Assembly: GCA_000504625.1 (NCBI GenBank)
Contig: AZHR01000009.1
Location: 36,934 to 50,391, forward strand
Source of the DNA: an alpha proteobacterium SCGC AAA240-E13
GTDB taxonomy: Bacteria; Pseudomonadota; Alphaproteobacteria; Pelagibacterales; Pelagibacteraceae
Length of the DNA: 13,458 bases
Reading direction: 5' to 3'
The notes beneath the pieces were generated by a model, which was not told the origin of the DNA, did not search any database, and worked only from the letters and a program-made list of their open reading frames with translations. The translations under genes were made by a program, and so were the position numbers. Below, piece by piece: positions 1 through 6,424 of this stretch; positions within the stretch are counted from its first letter, which is position 1, and the number at the start of each line of letters is the position of its first letter.

Positions 1-214
1 TTAATTTTTTACTCATATTTAATTTAAAAAATTTTTTGGATACCTGTAATGTAGAATGAATCAACTTAGTTGATATGCCATGACCTATTATTATAAAAAA
101 ACCAATATCCAAACAGGCTTCTTTTATTTGATTAACCACTCCAGAAGATTTTGACGAACTAAAACCATTATTAATTAATTCTGATATATCTATTTTGGGA
201 ATAATTTTTGTCAT
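1..214 (-). CDS. Isopenicillin N synthase-like 2-oxoglutarate/Fe(II) oxygenase, N-terminal part (cut by window edge)
   Basis: Reading the minus strand from the ATG at 212-214 gives 71 uninterrupted codons running off the left edge. The start MTKIIPKIDIS is the usual opening of the non-haem dioxygenase N-terminal domain (DIOX_N). It is followed by EACLDIGFF at residues 32-40 and the family hallmark GHGI at 44-47, then the helix ending in KKFFKL. Known family members (IPNS, gibberellin and ACC oxidases, bacterial IPNS-like enzymes) bind iron and 2-oxoglutarate through a C-terminal HxD...H triad, which lies outside this window, so catalytic competence cannot be judged and the substrate is unknown. 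The SMR gene lies 33 bp upstream on the same strand, so the two may be co-transcribed. No clear Shine-Dalgarno precedes the start, as for most genes here. Confidence 0.8.
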   Translation of the reverse strand, partial: MTKIIPKIDISELINNGFSSSKSSGVVNQIKEACLDIGFFIIIGHGISTKLIHSTLQVSKKFFKLNMSKKL

Positions 215-247
215 CAATTATATTTGCTAGACTAATAATTTACTGTT

Positions 248-586
248 TTAAACTCTTATATCACTCATTGTATTGACAATAATCACTCCAATAATTATCA
301 GAATTAATCCAATAATTGTTGGTGTATTGGGAACTTGATTATATTTATAAATACCAATAATAGTAATTGCCGCAATACCGAGACCAGACCAAGTAGCGTA
401 GGTAATCCCAACAGGAACAAAATAGACTACATGCGACATTAAATAATATGAAAAACATATAGTTCCTAAACAAATTAAAGAAGGTATTAATTGTGTAAAA
501 CCTTCTGTATCTTTAACAAAACTTGTACCTGTAATTTCAAGAATAATGGCAAAACCCAAAAAAAAATATGCGTATGTAAGATTCAT
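248..586 (-). CDS. Small multidrug resistance (SMR) exporter, EmrE/Qac subtype
   Basis: This 112-residue, four-helix inner-membrane protein has the normal SMR length. The essential proton/substrate carboxylate is Glu17 in LEITGT (EmrE Glu14). The substrate-stacking aromatic pair is Tyr63 and Trp66 in YATWSGLG (EmrE Tyr60 and Trp63), so the three key residues keep the EmrE spacing. The LEITGT context points to the Qac/EmrE branch rather than the guanidinium exporter (Gdx/SugE) branch. Family knowledge: these dimers exchange protons for lipophilic or quaternary ammonium cations, and EmrE itself can export betaine and choline. With the betaine/carnitine genes in this window, a role in exporting quaternary ammonium compounds is possible but is inference. 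The gene is transcribed divergently from the small membrane protein genes and lies upstream of the IPNS-like oxygenase. Confidence 0.9.
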   Translation of the reverse strand: MNLTYAYFFLGFAIILEITGTSFVKDTEGFTQLIPSLICLGTICFSYYLMSHVVYFVPVGITYATWSGLGIAAITIIGIYKYNQVPNTPTIIGLILIIIGVIIVNTMSDIRV

Positions 587-675
587 TATTTTTTGACAAT
601 GAATTTTATAGCTTAAATTTTAAGACAAAAGAATCGGAGACTTATTTGTTCGCGAATCATTAGAATTTACAAATT

Positions 676-697
676 ATAAAATAACCCCTTATTTTAT
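676..697. repeat. Perfect 9-bp inverted repeat with CCCC loop in the divergent intergenic region
   Basis: ATAAAATAA (676-684) and TTATTTTAT (689-697) are exact reverse complements around a CCCC loop. It lies midway between the SMR start (586) and the first small membrane protein start (807), upstream of the candidate promoter. It could be an operator or chance structure in AT-rich DNA. There is no following T run that would make it a terminator for a gene ending nearby. Confidence 0.3.
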
Positions 698-718
698 TAC
701 GTTATTTAAGATATTTAT

Positions 719-746
719 TTGTGGTTATCTATATCTTGTGTGATAA
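719..746 (+). promoter_or_regulatory. Candidate sigma-70-type promoter for the small membrane protein gene at 807
   Basis: TTGTGG (719-724) and TGATAA (741-746) are separated by 16 bp, with an extended-type TG just before the second box. Transcription would begin near 753, placing the hairpin at 759-780 almost at the mRNA 5' end. Assigned by eye in AT-rich DNA, so only moderately supported. Confidence 0.35.
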
Positions 747-758
747 AAGGATTCATCA

Positions 759-780
759 ACTACGGATAGAGATTCGTAGT
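759..780 (+). promoter_or_regulatory. 5'-leader RNA hairpin of the first small membrane protein gene
   Basis: ACTACGGAT (759-767) pairs with ATTCGTAGT (772-780) in a 9-bp stem (one G-U pair) closed by an AGAG tetraloop. It ends 26 nt before the ATG and 14 nt before the Shine-Dalgarno. If the proposed promoter is right, it sits at the transcript 5' end, where such stems typically protect mRNA from decay. The next gene has a hairpin in the same relative place. Confidence 0.5.
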
Positions 781-806
781 ATCGTAAAATAATAAGGGAG
801 GAAACT

Positions 807-1022
807 ATGAAAATGTTAGGTGGTTTCGCAGCAACGATAAGATCATTAACCCATGTTGTAATAGCATTACTGGGATTAGGAATCGTTGTTTCTCTTCTAG
901 GTGGAAATGTTCCATTTGTAGGAGGCATAGCAGATAATATAGTAGGATTAGTTCAAGGACTTGGTGATGCAGGAATAGTTGGATTAATAGCTGCTATTAT
1001 AATCTTAGGTTTTTATAAGTAA
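807..1022 (+). CDS. Small two-helix membrane protein (paralogue 1), function unknown
   Basis: A 71-residue, very hydrophobic protein I do not recognise. Predicted helices are at about residues 15-32 and 55-69, joined by a Gly-rich, possibly amphipathic segment. The start is well fixed: GGGAGG (796-801) lies 5 nt before ATG at 807, one of the few strong Shine-Dalgarnos in the window, suggesting high translation. The protein aligns with the product of the next gene through a shared pattern: V-x-F-x-G, then 4-5 residues, N-[I/L]-V-x-L-x(3)-[L/I]-G-D-x-G (V35 to G56 here). It has no signal peptidase site, no Cys, and a single Lys at the extreme C-terminus. A long frame on the opposite strand (725-928) is a shadow. 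Possibilities include a membrane-organising or complex-stabilising small protein. A toxin or holin is not suggested by anything specific. Confidence 0.8.
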   Translation: MKMLGGFAATIRSLTHVVIALLGLGIVVSLLGGNVPFVGGIADNIVGLVQGLGDAGIVGLIAAIIILGFYK

Positions 1023-1034
1023 CTTATCAAAACT

Positions 1035-1062
1035 CGTTGTTTATTTTTTTTATAAAACAACG
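1035..1062 (+). repeat. Inverted repeat just after the first small membrane protein gene
   Basis: CGTTGTTT (1035-1042) and AAACAACG (1055-1062) form an 8-bp stem with a T-rich 12-nt loop, starting 12 nt after the stop codon. No T run follows, so it is not a classical terminator. It may act as a 3' mRNA end protector or processing site between the two small genes. Confidence 0.35.
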
Positions 1063-1076
1063 ATTATTGAATTGAT

Positions 1077-1112
1077 GCTATCCTGATCCTACACCAAGAA
1101 GGTTAGGATAGC
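1077..1112 (+). promoter_or_regulatory. 5'-leader RNA hairpin of the second small membrane protein gene
   Basis: GCTATCCT (1077-1084) pairs perfectly with AGGATAGC (1105-1112). The stem extends inward through 1085-1088/1101-1104 with two G-U pairs, giving 12 bp around a 12-nt loop. It ends 25 nt before the ATG and 13 nt before the Shine-Dalgarno, almost the same geometry as the hairpin upstream of the first gene but with unrelated sequence. It could be a 5' stability element, a processing site, or a mild attenuator (no T run follows). Confidence 0.55.
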
Positions 1113-1137
1113 TCATTCGAATTTTAGGAGGGTTTTT

Positions 1138-1374
1138 ATGAAAAATTGGATTAATACAATTAAATATTACCTAAGACAGTTTGTTGAACTTGGTGTACTT
1201 TTGTTAGCCGTCTCAGTTTTCGCTGAATTGTTATTCGGCCCTGATGTTGCTTTTTTTGGTTCGACAGTAACAAACAATCTTGTTACTTTATTAGATAGCA
1301 TTGGAGATCAAGGAGTTGCGGCTTTAATAATTATATTTGCTGTAATCTTTGTGTATCGAAAACTGTTGAAATAG
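1138..1374 (+). CDS. Small two-helix membrane protein (paralogue 2), function unknown
   Basis: A 78-residue hydrophobic protein, paralogous to the gene 115 bp upstream. Helices are predicted at about residues 16-34 and 57-74, with a basic C-terminal tail (RKLLK) and a positively charged N-terminal stretch. The shared pattern runs V37-x-F39-x-G41, N47-L-V49-x-L51, I55-G-D-x-G59. AGGAGGG (1126-1132) precedes the ATG at a good distance, again an unusually strong ribosome binding site for this genome. The loop carries Asp36, Asp53 and Asp57, making it more acidic than that of paralogue 1. Tandem arrangement suggests duplication and divergence, and the products could form a hetero-oligomer. I do not recognise the family and assign no function. 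Confidence 0.8.
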   Translation: MKNWINTIKYYLRQFVELGVLLLAVSVFAELLFGPDVAFFGSTVTNNLVTLLDSIGDQGVAALIIIFAVIFVYRKLLK

Positions 1375-1481
1375 TTAATAATTTTAACAACTTTTCGACT
1401 AAATAAGTAGGCTTTTCTGTTTTTTACCATAAGTTTTCTGGTGACAAATAATTATGAGCGGGGTAACCTTGTGCTTAGATT

Positions 1482-2309
1482 ATGCAGGTTAAATTACTAT
1501 CGGGAGCACTTGGTGCAGAAATTAGTGGAGTAAATCTACAAGATACTTCAGACAAAAATTTTGAGGTAATTAATAATCTACTATTAGAACATAAAGTTAT
1601 TTTTTTTAGAAATCAAAATATTAGCCTGGAAGAACAGTTAAAATTAGCCTCATGTTTTGGGCCCATAGAACAGCATGCTTACGTAAAAGGCCTCGATGAT
1701 TATCCAGAAATTGTACGAATAATTAAAAAACCAAATGAAAAAAATCAGTGGGGTGAAAATTGGCATAGCGATGTCAGTTATAACGTTAAACCAACTAAAG
1801 CGGTAATATTAAAATCGATTAAAATACCTCCTGTTGGAGGAGACACAATGTTCGCTAATATGGAACTTGCATGGGAAACACTAGATGAGAAAATTAAAGA
1901 TAAAATTAAAGATAAAAAAGCTCTTCATAGTTCTTTAGGATCAGAATTTTTTGTTGATAATTATGAGGGCATGGAAGGAAATGGAAATCACGATGAATAT
2001 TCTAACGTACATCCCGTTGTTAGAACTCATCCAGAAACTGGAAAAAAAATATTATTTGTAAATTGGACCTACACCAAAAATATAGTTGGTATGGATAAAA
2101 AAGAAAGTGAAGAAATTCTAAATAAAATTTTTAAACATCAGGCACGATTAGATCTCACTTGTCGATTTCAGTGGACAGAAAATGCTGTTGCTATTTGGGA
2201 TAATAGAAGTGTTCAACACTATGCAATAGCAGATTTTTTTCACGGAAGAGGATTGGGCCATGAAAGAGTTATGGATAGAATAGCTATTCAAGGTGACAAA
2301 CCCAACTAA
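1482..2309 (+). CDS. TauD/TfdA-family 2-oxoglutarate-dependent dioxygenase
   Basis: This is a 275-residue cytosolic enzyme, near the usual TauD length (E. coli TauD 283). The opening KLLSGALGAEISGVNL is typical of the family. Iron ligands are His95 and Asp97 (WHSDVSY) and His246 (NRSVQHYA). The 2-oxoglutarate-binding Arg is Arg266 in ERVMDRIAIQGDKP, matching the TauD C-terminal motif. The family oxidises taurine, alkylsulfonates, aryloxy acids or other small substrates with O2, releasing succinate and CO2; here the substrate is unknown. ATG 1482 is the only sensible start, since an in-frame TAG lies at 1476-1478, although no Shine-Dalgarno is visible. The GMC dehydrogenase follows 48 bp later on the same strand, so the two probably form an oxidative catabolic operon. 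Confidence 0.9.
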   Translation: MQVKLLSGALGAEISGVNLQDTSDKNFEVINNLLLEHKVIFFRNQNISLEEQLKLASCFGPIEQHAYVKGLDDYPEIVRIIKKPNEKNQWGENWHSDVSYNVKPTKAVILKSIKIPPVGGDTMFANMELAWETLDEKIKDKIKDKKALHSSLGSEFFVDNYEGMEGNGNHDEYSNVHPVVRTHPETGKKILFVNWTYTKNIVGMDKKESEEILNKIFKHQARLDLTCRFQWTENAVAIWDNRSVQHYAIADFFHGRGLGHERVMDRIAIQGDKPN

Positions 2310-2357
2310 TTAAAGTCTTACTCGATCTTTATTGATTTCTAATTGCTAAACAAAATT

Positions 2358-3944
2358 ATGAATTTTGATTATCTTATTATTGGAGCGGGAACTACGGGTT
2401 GTGTATTAGCTAACCGACTTACAGAAAAATCTCAAAATACAGTTGGGTTGTTTGAAGCTGGTCAATCGAGTGATGTATGGAAAGTAAAAATGCCGCTTGC
2501 CCTACTCTACACTATGCATGATCCAAAATATAATTGGAAATATTATTCTGAGCCAGAACCGTATTTAAATAATAGAAAATTATTTTGTCCTAGAGCAAAG
2601 ATGATAGGAGGATGTTCTGCACACAATGGAATGGTTTTTGTCAGAGGTAATCGCAATGATTACGATAGATGGGCTTCATTGGGGCTAAAATCTTGGTCCT
2701 ATGATAAAGTTCTTCCCTATTTTAAGAAAATTGAAACATGGTCGGGAGGAGAAAATCATTATAGGGGTGGAAATGGTTTACTTCCTGTTAATCAATCTCA
2801 AAACGAAAATCCATTATTTAAAGCATTTATAAATTCTGCTGGTGAAGCCGGTTATAAAATTAATCCTGATATAAATGGTAAAGAGCAAGAAGGTTTTGGT
2901 ATGTTTGATGTCACTATTAACAATGGTGAAAGGGCAAGTGTTTCTAAACACTATTTAAACCCAGCTAAGAGTAGAAAAAATCTAAGTATTTTTTCAAATT
3001 CTTTCGTTGAAAAAATTATTTTTAATGGAAAAAAAGCTACTGGCATAGAAGTAAAAATTAAGAATAAAGTCGAGAAAATATTTGCAAACAAAGAAGTAGT
3101 TTTGAGTGGTGGATCAATTAATTCTCCACAATTATTGATGGTTTCTGGAGTCGGACCAGCCGACCATCTAAAAGATAAAGGAATTAATGTTGTTCATGAC
3201 CTTCAAGGAATTGGGAAAAATTTACAAGATCATTTAGAAACCTACATACAACAAGAATGTAAAACTTCTGATACATTATATTCTTTTACAAAATTATTTA
3301 ATAAAATTCGAATAGGTATAGAATGGTTTTTGTTTAAAAAAGGTCCGTGCTCACATTCATTTTTAGAAGCTGGTGGTTTTGCAAAATCAACTAGTGAGCG
3401 AAACATTTCAAACATACAATTTCATTTTTTTCCTTCTTTTGTAATAGATCATGGTTTGATTAATCCAAGTTTTCATGGATATCAACTACACGCTAGTCCC
3501 AATCAGCCAAAAAGTAGAGGTTTCGTAACATTAGATTCATCAAATCCTTATGACTATCCTAAAATATTGTTTAATTATTTAGAACATGAAGATGATTTAA
3601 AACAAACAAGAGAATGTATTCATATAGCAAGAAAAATATTATCTCAAGAATCTTTAAAACCATATTCGGGAAAAGAAGTAGGTCCTGGTATTGAAGCTCA
3701 ATCTGATGAACAGTTAAATGAATACATTAGATCAAAAGCAGAAACAGCCTACCATCCATGCGGTACATTAAAAATGGGAATAGATAAAATGGCTGTAGTC
3801 GACGAAAATCTAAGAATTCATGGACTACAAAATATTAGAGTGGTTGATGCTTCTGTGATGCCCGAGATTCCTAGTGCTAATTTAAATGCACCGACTCTCA
3901 TGATTGCAGAAAAAGGATCAGATATAATTAATTCTTCAAATTAA
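2358..3944 (+). CDS. GMC-family FAD oxidoreductase, choline dehydrogenase-like
   Basis: A 528-residue flavoprotein (BetA about 556). The FAD-binding GAGTTG is at residues 9-14, with Glu33 (FEAG) in position to bind the adenosine ribose. GMC signature 1 lies around CPRAKMIGGCSAHNG (77-91), continuing into VRGNRNDYDRW. Signature 2 is GSINSPQLLMVSGVGP (252-267). The catalytic pair is His466 (YHPCGT) and Asn510 (SANLNAP), as in choline oxidase and dehydrogenase. Substrate would be a primary alcohol, and choline is a reasonable guess given the betaine genes further right, but GMC members differ widely and no betaine aldehyde dehydrogenase is in the window. I chose ATG 2358 directly before the Rossmann strand. 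An in-frame TTG at 2343 would add five residues. The last 17 bp overlap the convergent ureohydrolase gene. Confidence 0.88.
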   Translation: MNFDYLIIGAGTTGCVLANRLTEKSQNTVGLFEAGQSSDVWKVKMPLALLYTMHDPKYNWKYYSEPEPYLNNRKLFCPRAKMIGGCSAHNGMVFVRGNRNDYDRWASLGLKSWSYDKVLPYFKKIETWSGGENHYRGGNGLLPVNQSQNENPLFKAFINSAGEAGYKINPDINGKEQEGFGMFDVTINNGERASVSKHYLNPAKSRKNLSIFSNSFVEKIIFNGKKATGIEVKIKNKVEKIFANKEVVLSGGSINSPQLLMVSGVGPADHLKDKGINVVHDLQGIGKNLQDHLETYIQQECKTSDTLYSFTKLFNKIRIGIEWFLFKKGPCSHSFLEAGGFAKSTSERNISNIQFHFFPSFVIDHGLINPSFHGYQLHASPNQPKSRGFVTLDSSNPYDYPKILFNYLEHEDDLKQTRECIHIARKILSQESLKPYSGKEVGPGIEAQSDEQLNEYIRSKAETAYHPCGTLKMGIDKMAVVDENLRIHGLQNIRVVDASVMPEIPSANLNAPTLMIAEKGSDIINSSN

Positions 3945-4914
3945 AGCTTATAAGGGAAATTATCTCAAACATAATTGATGCAGCCACCATTGATGTAATA
4001 TTATTTTGCTGATCTTTTGTTGGAATTAAGCAGGCAACATCTCCACCGATAATATTTCTTCCCTTAAGACTTTGTAAAAGTTTTCTTGCCTCGTCTATAG
4101 AGAATCCATTAAAAGCTGGTTCTAAATTTGCTACTGCTGGTGCTACAGAAGAGTCCAGACAATCTAAATCAAAAGTAACATATATTGGTTTATCATCCAA
4201 TCTGCTTAAAATCATTTCTGAACTTTTTTTTTGCCCAATTTTTTGAAATTCATTCATAGTTATCACTTGATACCCAAGATCATAACTTGGCTTTAACCAA
4301 TCTAAAGTTCTGGGATTTCCTCTAATACCAATTTGAGTACTTTTTTTAGCATCTACATTTCCTTGATGTACAAGATAAGAAGCCCAATGAGCTGCTGATT
4401 TTTTTGCACCCAGAAAATGATCTAAATTTTCATAACAATCAGTATGAGCGTCAAAATGTACAAGACTAACTTTGTTACCATTTGTTAGCTTAGAGTTTTT
4501 TTTTGCTAAACTCTGGACAATACCACCAGTAATAGAATGGTCTCCCCCAATTGACACTACGGGTTTATTTGCCTCAGCAATTTGATCGTAAAAACTGGAA
4601 ATTCTCTCGATACATTTTTCATTATTATTTGCTTCTGGAAGTGGCACATCTCCTAAATCATTAATTTTATTTTGTTTCCAGGGGTTAATGCCAAACTCAA
4701 GATGCACTCTTCTTAAACCTGCTGATATGTGTCTCACAGCTCTAGGACCCAAGTGCTGATCGCGTTCAGTTGTACCGTTGCCTGTGCTATGTGGAACACC
4801 TACAAGGGCAATATCGCAGTTGTTTGGATCAGGATCATTTTTACATCTAAACAATGTAGGAATACCCCACCAGTACATCGTCTCCATCATGACTTGATCT
4901 TCTTTTGAAAGCAT
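3928..4914 (-). CDS. Ureohydrolase (agmatinase/arginase superfamily), substrate uncertain
   Basis: A 328-residue cytosolic metalloenzyme. Di-manganese ligands are all present: His126 (GGDHS), Asp155/His157/Asp159 (DAHTD) and Asp249/Asp251 (FDLDCLD). The family hydrolyses guanidino or formimino compounds, for example agmatine, guanidinobutyrate, formiminoglutamate or guanidine, typically releasing urea or ammonia. In agmatinase and arginase the late motif DxxE supplies a Glu that holds the guanidinium group. Here the equivalent stretch reads GGDVACLIPTKD, with Cys295 at that place, so a standard agmatinase assignment is doubtful. I chose ATG 4914 (MLSKEDQV); a longer frame to 4977 would overlap the divergent permease and begins with unlikely sequence. 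The adjacent EamA permease, 69 bp away and divergent, could handle its substrate or product. Confidence 0.85.
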   Translation of the reverse strand: MLSKEDQVMMETMYWWGIPTLFRCKNDPDPNNCDIALVGVPHSTGNGTTERDQHLGPRAVRHISAGLRRVHLEFGINPWKQNKINDLGDVPLPEANNNEKCIERISSFYDQIAEANKPVVSIGGDHSITGGIVQSLAKKNSKLTNGNKVSLVHFDAHTDCYENLDHFLGAKKSAAHWASYLVHQGNVDAKKSTQIGIRGNPRTLDWLKPSYDLGYQVITMNEFQKIGQKKSSEMILSRLDDKPIYVTFDLDCLDSSVAPAVANLEPAFNGFSIDEARKLLQSLKGRNIIGGDVACLIPTKDQQNNITSMVAASIMFEIISLISFNLKN

Positions 4915-4983
4915 AGATTTTATCTTACACCAATAATAAATATAAAGAAGACAAAAAATTTGATAAAAGTCACACAATTAATT

Positions 4984-5928
4984 ATGACAAATAATAATCC
5001 AAAAGGCATTCTTCTTATCTTCATTGGGATGTTTGTTGTTTCTTTTCAAGATGCAACAATGAAATATATTAATAATAGCGTATCTTTGTATGAAGTTTAT
5101 TTAATGAGAACATTGATAAGTTTTATAATTATTGTTTGTTATTTAAAAATAACAAATAAACCAATTATTTTTTCAACTCATTATCCCTTACTTACACTTA
5201 TCCGTGTAATTCTTTTCTTTTTTGGATTTAGCTCTTTTTATATTTCACTAACTATAATGCCTTTGGCAACAGCTACGGCCTTGTTTTTTGCTAGCCCTTT
5301 TTTAATGACAATTTTTGCAATATTTATTTTAAAAGAAGAAGTTGGGCTTCGAAGATGGTTAGCTGTGATAATTGGCTTTATAGGAGTCTATATAATATTA
5401 AATCCCGACTTTAACAATTTTAATTATCTTAGTTTAACACCTGTTTTTTGTGCATTTTGTTATGCTTTATCAATGATAATTTTAAAAAAAACATCTGATA
5501 AAGATAATGTTTATTCACAAATGTTTCATTTTTATATTCTAGCAATAGTAATCAGTATAATTTTTTATTTTTATATCGGTGATGGTAAATTCAACAACAT
5601 TGATCATCCTGCTTCTCAATTTATTTTTCGAAAATGGTTTGATAATTTAGAATTCAGTTTGCTATATATGATTTTTATAGGTGTGATTGGAGCTTCTGCA
5701 TTTCTGTGTATATTTACAGCATACCGAATTGCCTCTCCCGCTGTTGTATCACCATTTGAGTATTCAATATTAGTTTGGGCTTCATTTAATGGATGGTTTT
5801 TCTTTGATGAAATTCCTAATGTTAGAAGTATTGTTGGAATGGTTTTAATTGTATGTGGAGGTATTTATATTTTTGTCCGTGAAAAAGCCCAAGATCAATC
5901 TATTGTTACTGAAAAACCACTAAGGTAA
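4984..5928 (+). CDS. EamA/DMT-superfamily permease
   Basis: A 314-residue inner-membrane protein with about ten hydrophobic segments in two EamA repeats. Repeat 1 ends in the characteristic PLATATALFFASPF...ILKEEVGLRRW region followed by a helix and IILNP. Repeat 2 has the corresponding AYRIASPAVVSPFEYS...FFDEIPN and a last helix. Members of this superfamily move metabolites, amino acids or nucleotide-linked compounds, and direction and substrate cannot be read from sequence. ATG 4984 (MTNNNPKGILL) is preferred; an in-frame TTG at 4960 is possible. The gene ends exactly one base before the stop codon of the convergent thioesterase. Its partner may be the ureohydrolase transcribed divergently from it. 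Confidence 0.88.
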   Translation: MTNNNPKGILLIFIGMFVVSFQDATMKYINNSVSLYEVYLMRTLISFIIIVCYLKITNKPIIFSTHYPLLTLIRVILFFFGFSSFYISLTIMPLATATALFFASPFLMTIFAIFILKEEVGLRRWLAVIIGFIGVYIILNPDFNNFNYLSLTPVFCAFCYALSMIILKKTSDKDNVYSQMFHFYILAIVISIIFYFYIGDGKFNNIDHPASQFIFRKWFDNLEFSLLYMIFIGVIGASAFLCIFTAYRIASPAVVSPFEYSILVWASFNGWFFFDEIPNVRSIVGMVLIVCGGIYIFVREKAQDQSIVTEKPLR

Positions 5929-6390
5929 CTATTTTTTTAATTTACTAGAAAAAACTAATTTATCAGAGTTAAATTTTGATGAATTATTTTTTATAAAATC
6001 GTCCATAATTTTTACTCTATCTGAATCAAACTCAGTAACTCTTCTTTGATTAAGGTCAACGTATAATGATAAAACTTCATTTGTAGCGGCAAGATACTTT
6101 TTCTCTTTATGAAACATCGAAAGCTTATATTGAATCCTTTTTTTGTCATGTTCAATATAAGTTAGATGTGTTTCGACTTCTTCATCTAATTTAACTTCTT
6201 GATTATAATTGGTATGCATTTCAACAACAAAGGTACTTTTTTTATCCTTTTTTGCAGACTCTCCTCCCATTTTAAAATTATCTAACATAATGTCTGCAGC
6301 TATATCAAAAACATGTACATAGTAAGCTACATTCAGATGACCGTTGTAATCCGTCCATTCCTTTAATATTTTTTCTGTTTTTAAAATCAT
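5929..6390 (-). CDS. cdhB: Hotdog-fold thioesterase, probable betainyl-CoA thioesterase
   Basis: A 153-residue 4HBT-type hotdog protein of ordinary family length. The family's active-site region is DYNGHLNVAYY (14-24) on the first helix, with Asp14 as likely catalytic acid/base. The assignment rests on its neighbours: cdhC (BKACE) starts 34 bp away on the opposite strand and cdhA follows it. In known carnitine catabolism, the BKACE reaction leaves betainyl-CoA, which a thioesterase hydrolyses to glycine betaine and CoA. In Pseudomonas the thioesterase lies in the same operon as the other two genes, and in some rhizobia it is fused to carnitine dehydrogenase. Here it is separate and divergent. 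Its stop codon abuts that of the EamA permease with no gap. Family certain, substrate inferred. Confidence 0.85.
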   Translation of the reverse strand: MILKTEKILKEWTDYNGHLNVAYYVHVFDIAADIMLDNFKMGGESAKKDKKSTFVVEMHTNYNQEVKLDEEVETHLTYIEHDKKRIQYKLSMFHKEKKYLAATNEVLSLYVDLNQRRVTEFDSDRVKIMDDFIKNNSSKFNSDKLVFSSKLKK

Positions 6391-6424
6391 GTTCTTTTAA
6401 TATAGTATATTCTCCATAAAAAAA
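6391..6424. promoter_or_regulatory. 34-bp divergent promoter region between cdhB and cdhC
   Basis: The whole space between the two start codons is 34 bp. Its centre, AATATAGTATATT (6399-6411), is nearly self-complementary and offers a -10-like TATAGT (6401-6406) on the plus strand and TATACT (6404-6409) on the minus strand. Both leaders would then be only about 6-12 nt long, consistent with the lack of Shine-Dalgarnos, and any -35 contacts or operators must lie inside the coding regions. The two promoters would probably compete. Confidence 0.4.

Noticed and set aside
725..928. Open frame on the minus strand over the first small membrane protein gene
   Set aside because: It covers the leader hairpin and the well-supported plus-strand gene, has no ribosome binding site, and its translation has no domain-like features.
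1365..1388. Possible terminator after the second small membrane protein gene (GTTGAAAT with ATTTTAAC)
   Set aside because: The stem is A/T-rich with a G-U pair, overlaps the stop codon, and only a short interrupted T stretch follows. Not convincing as a terminator.
1465..1490. Possible hairpin covering the TauD-like gene start codon (AACCT/AGGTT outer stem plus GC/GC inner stem)
   Set aside because: The stem is broken by a 3-nt bulge, the loop is 9 nt, and the right arm is ordinary coding sequence. Too weak to call a regulatory element without covariation.
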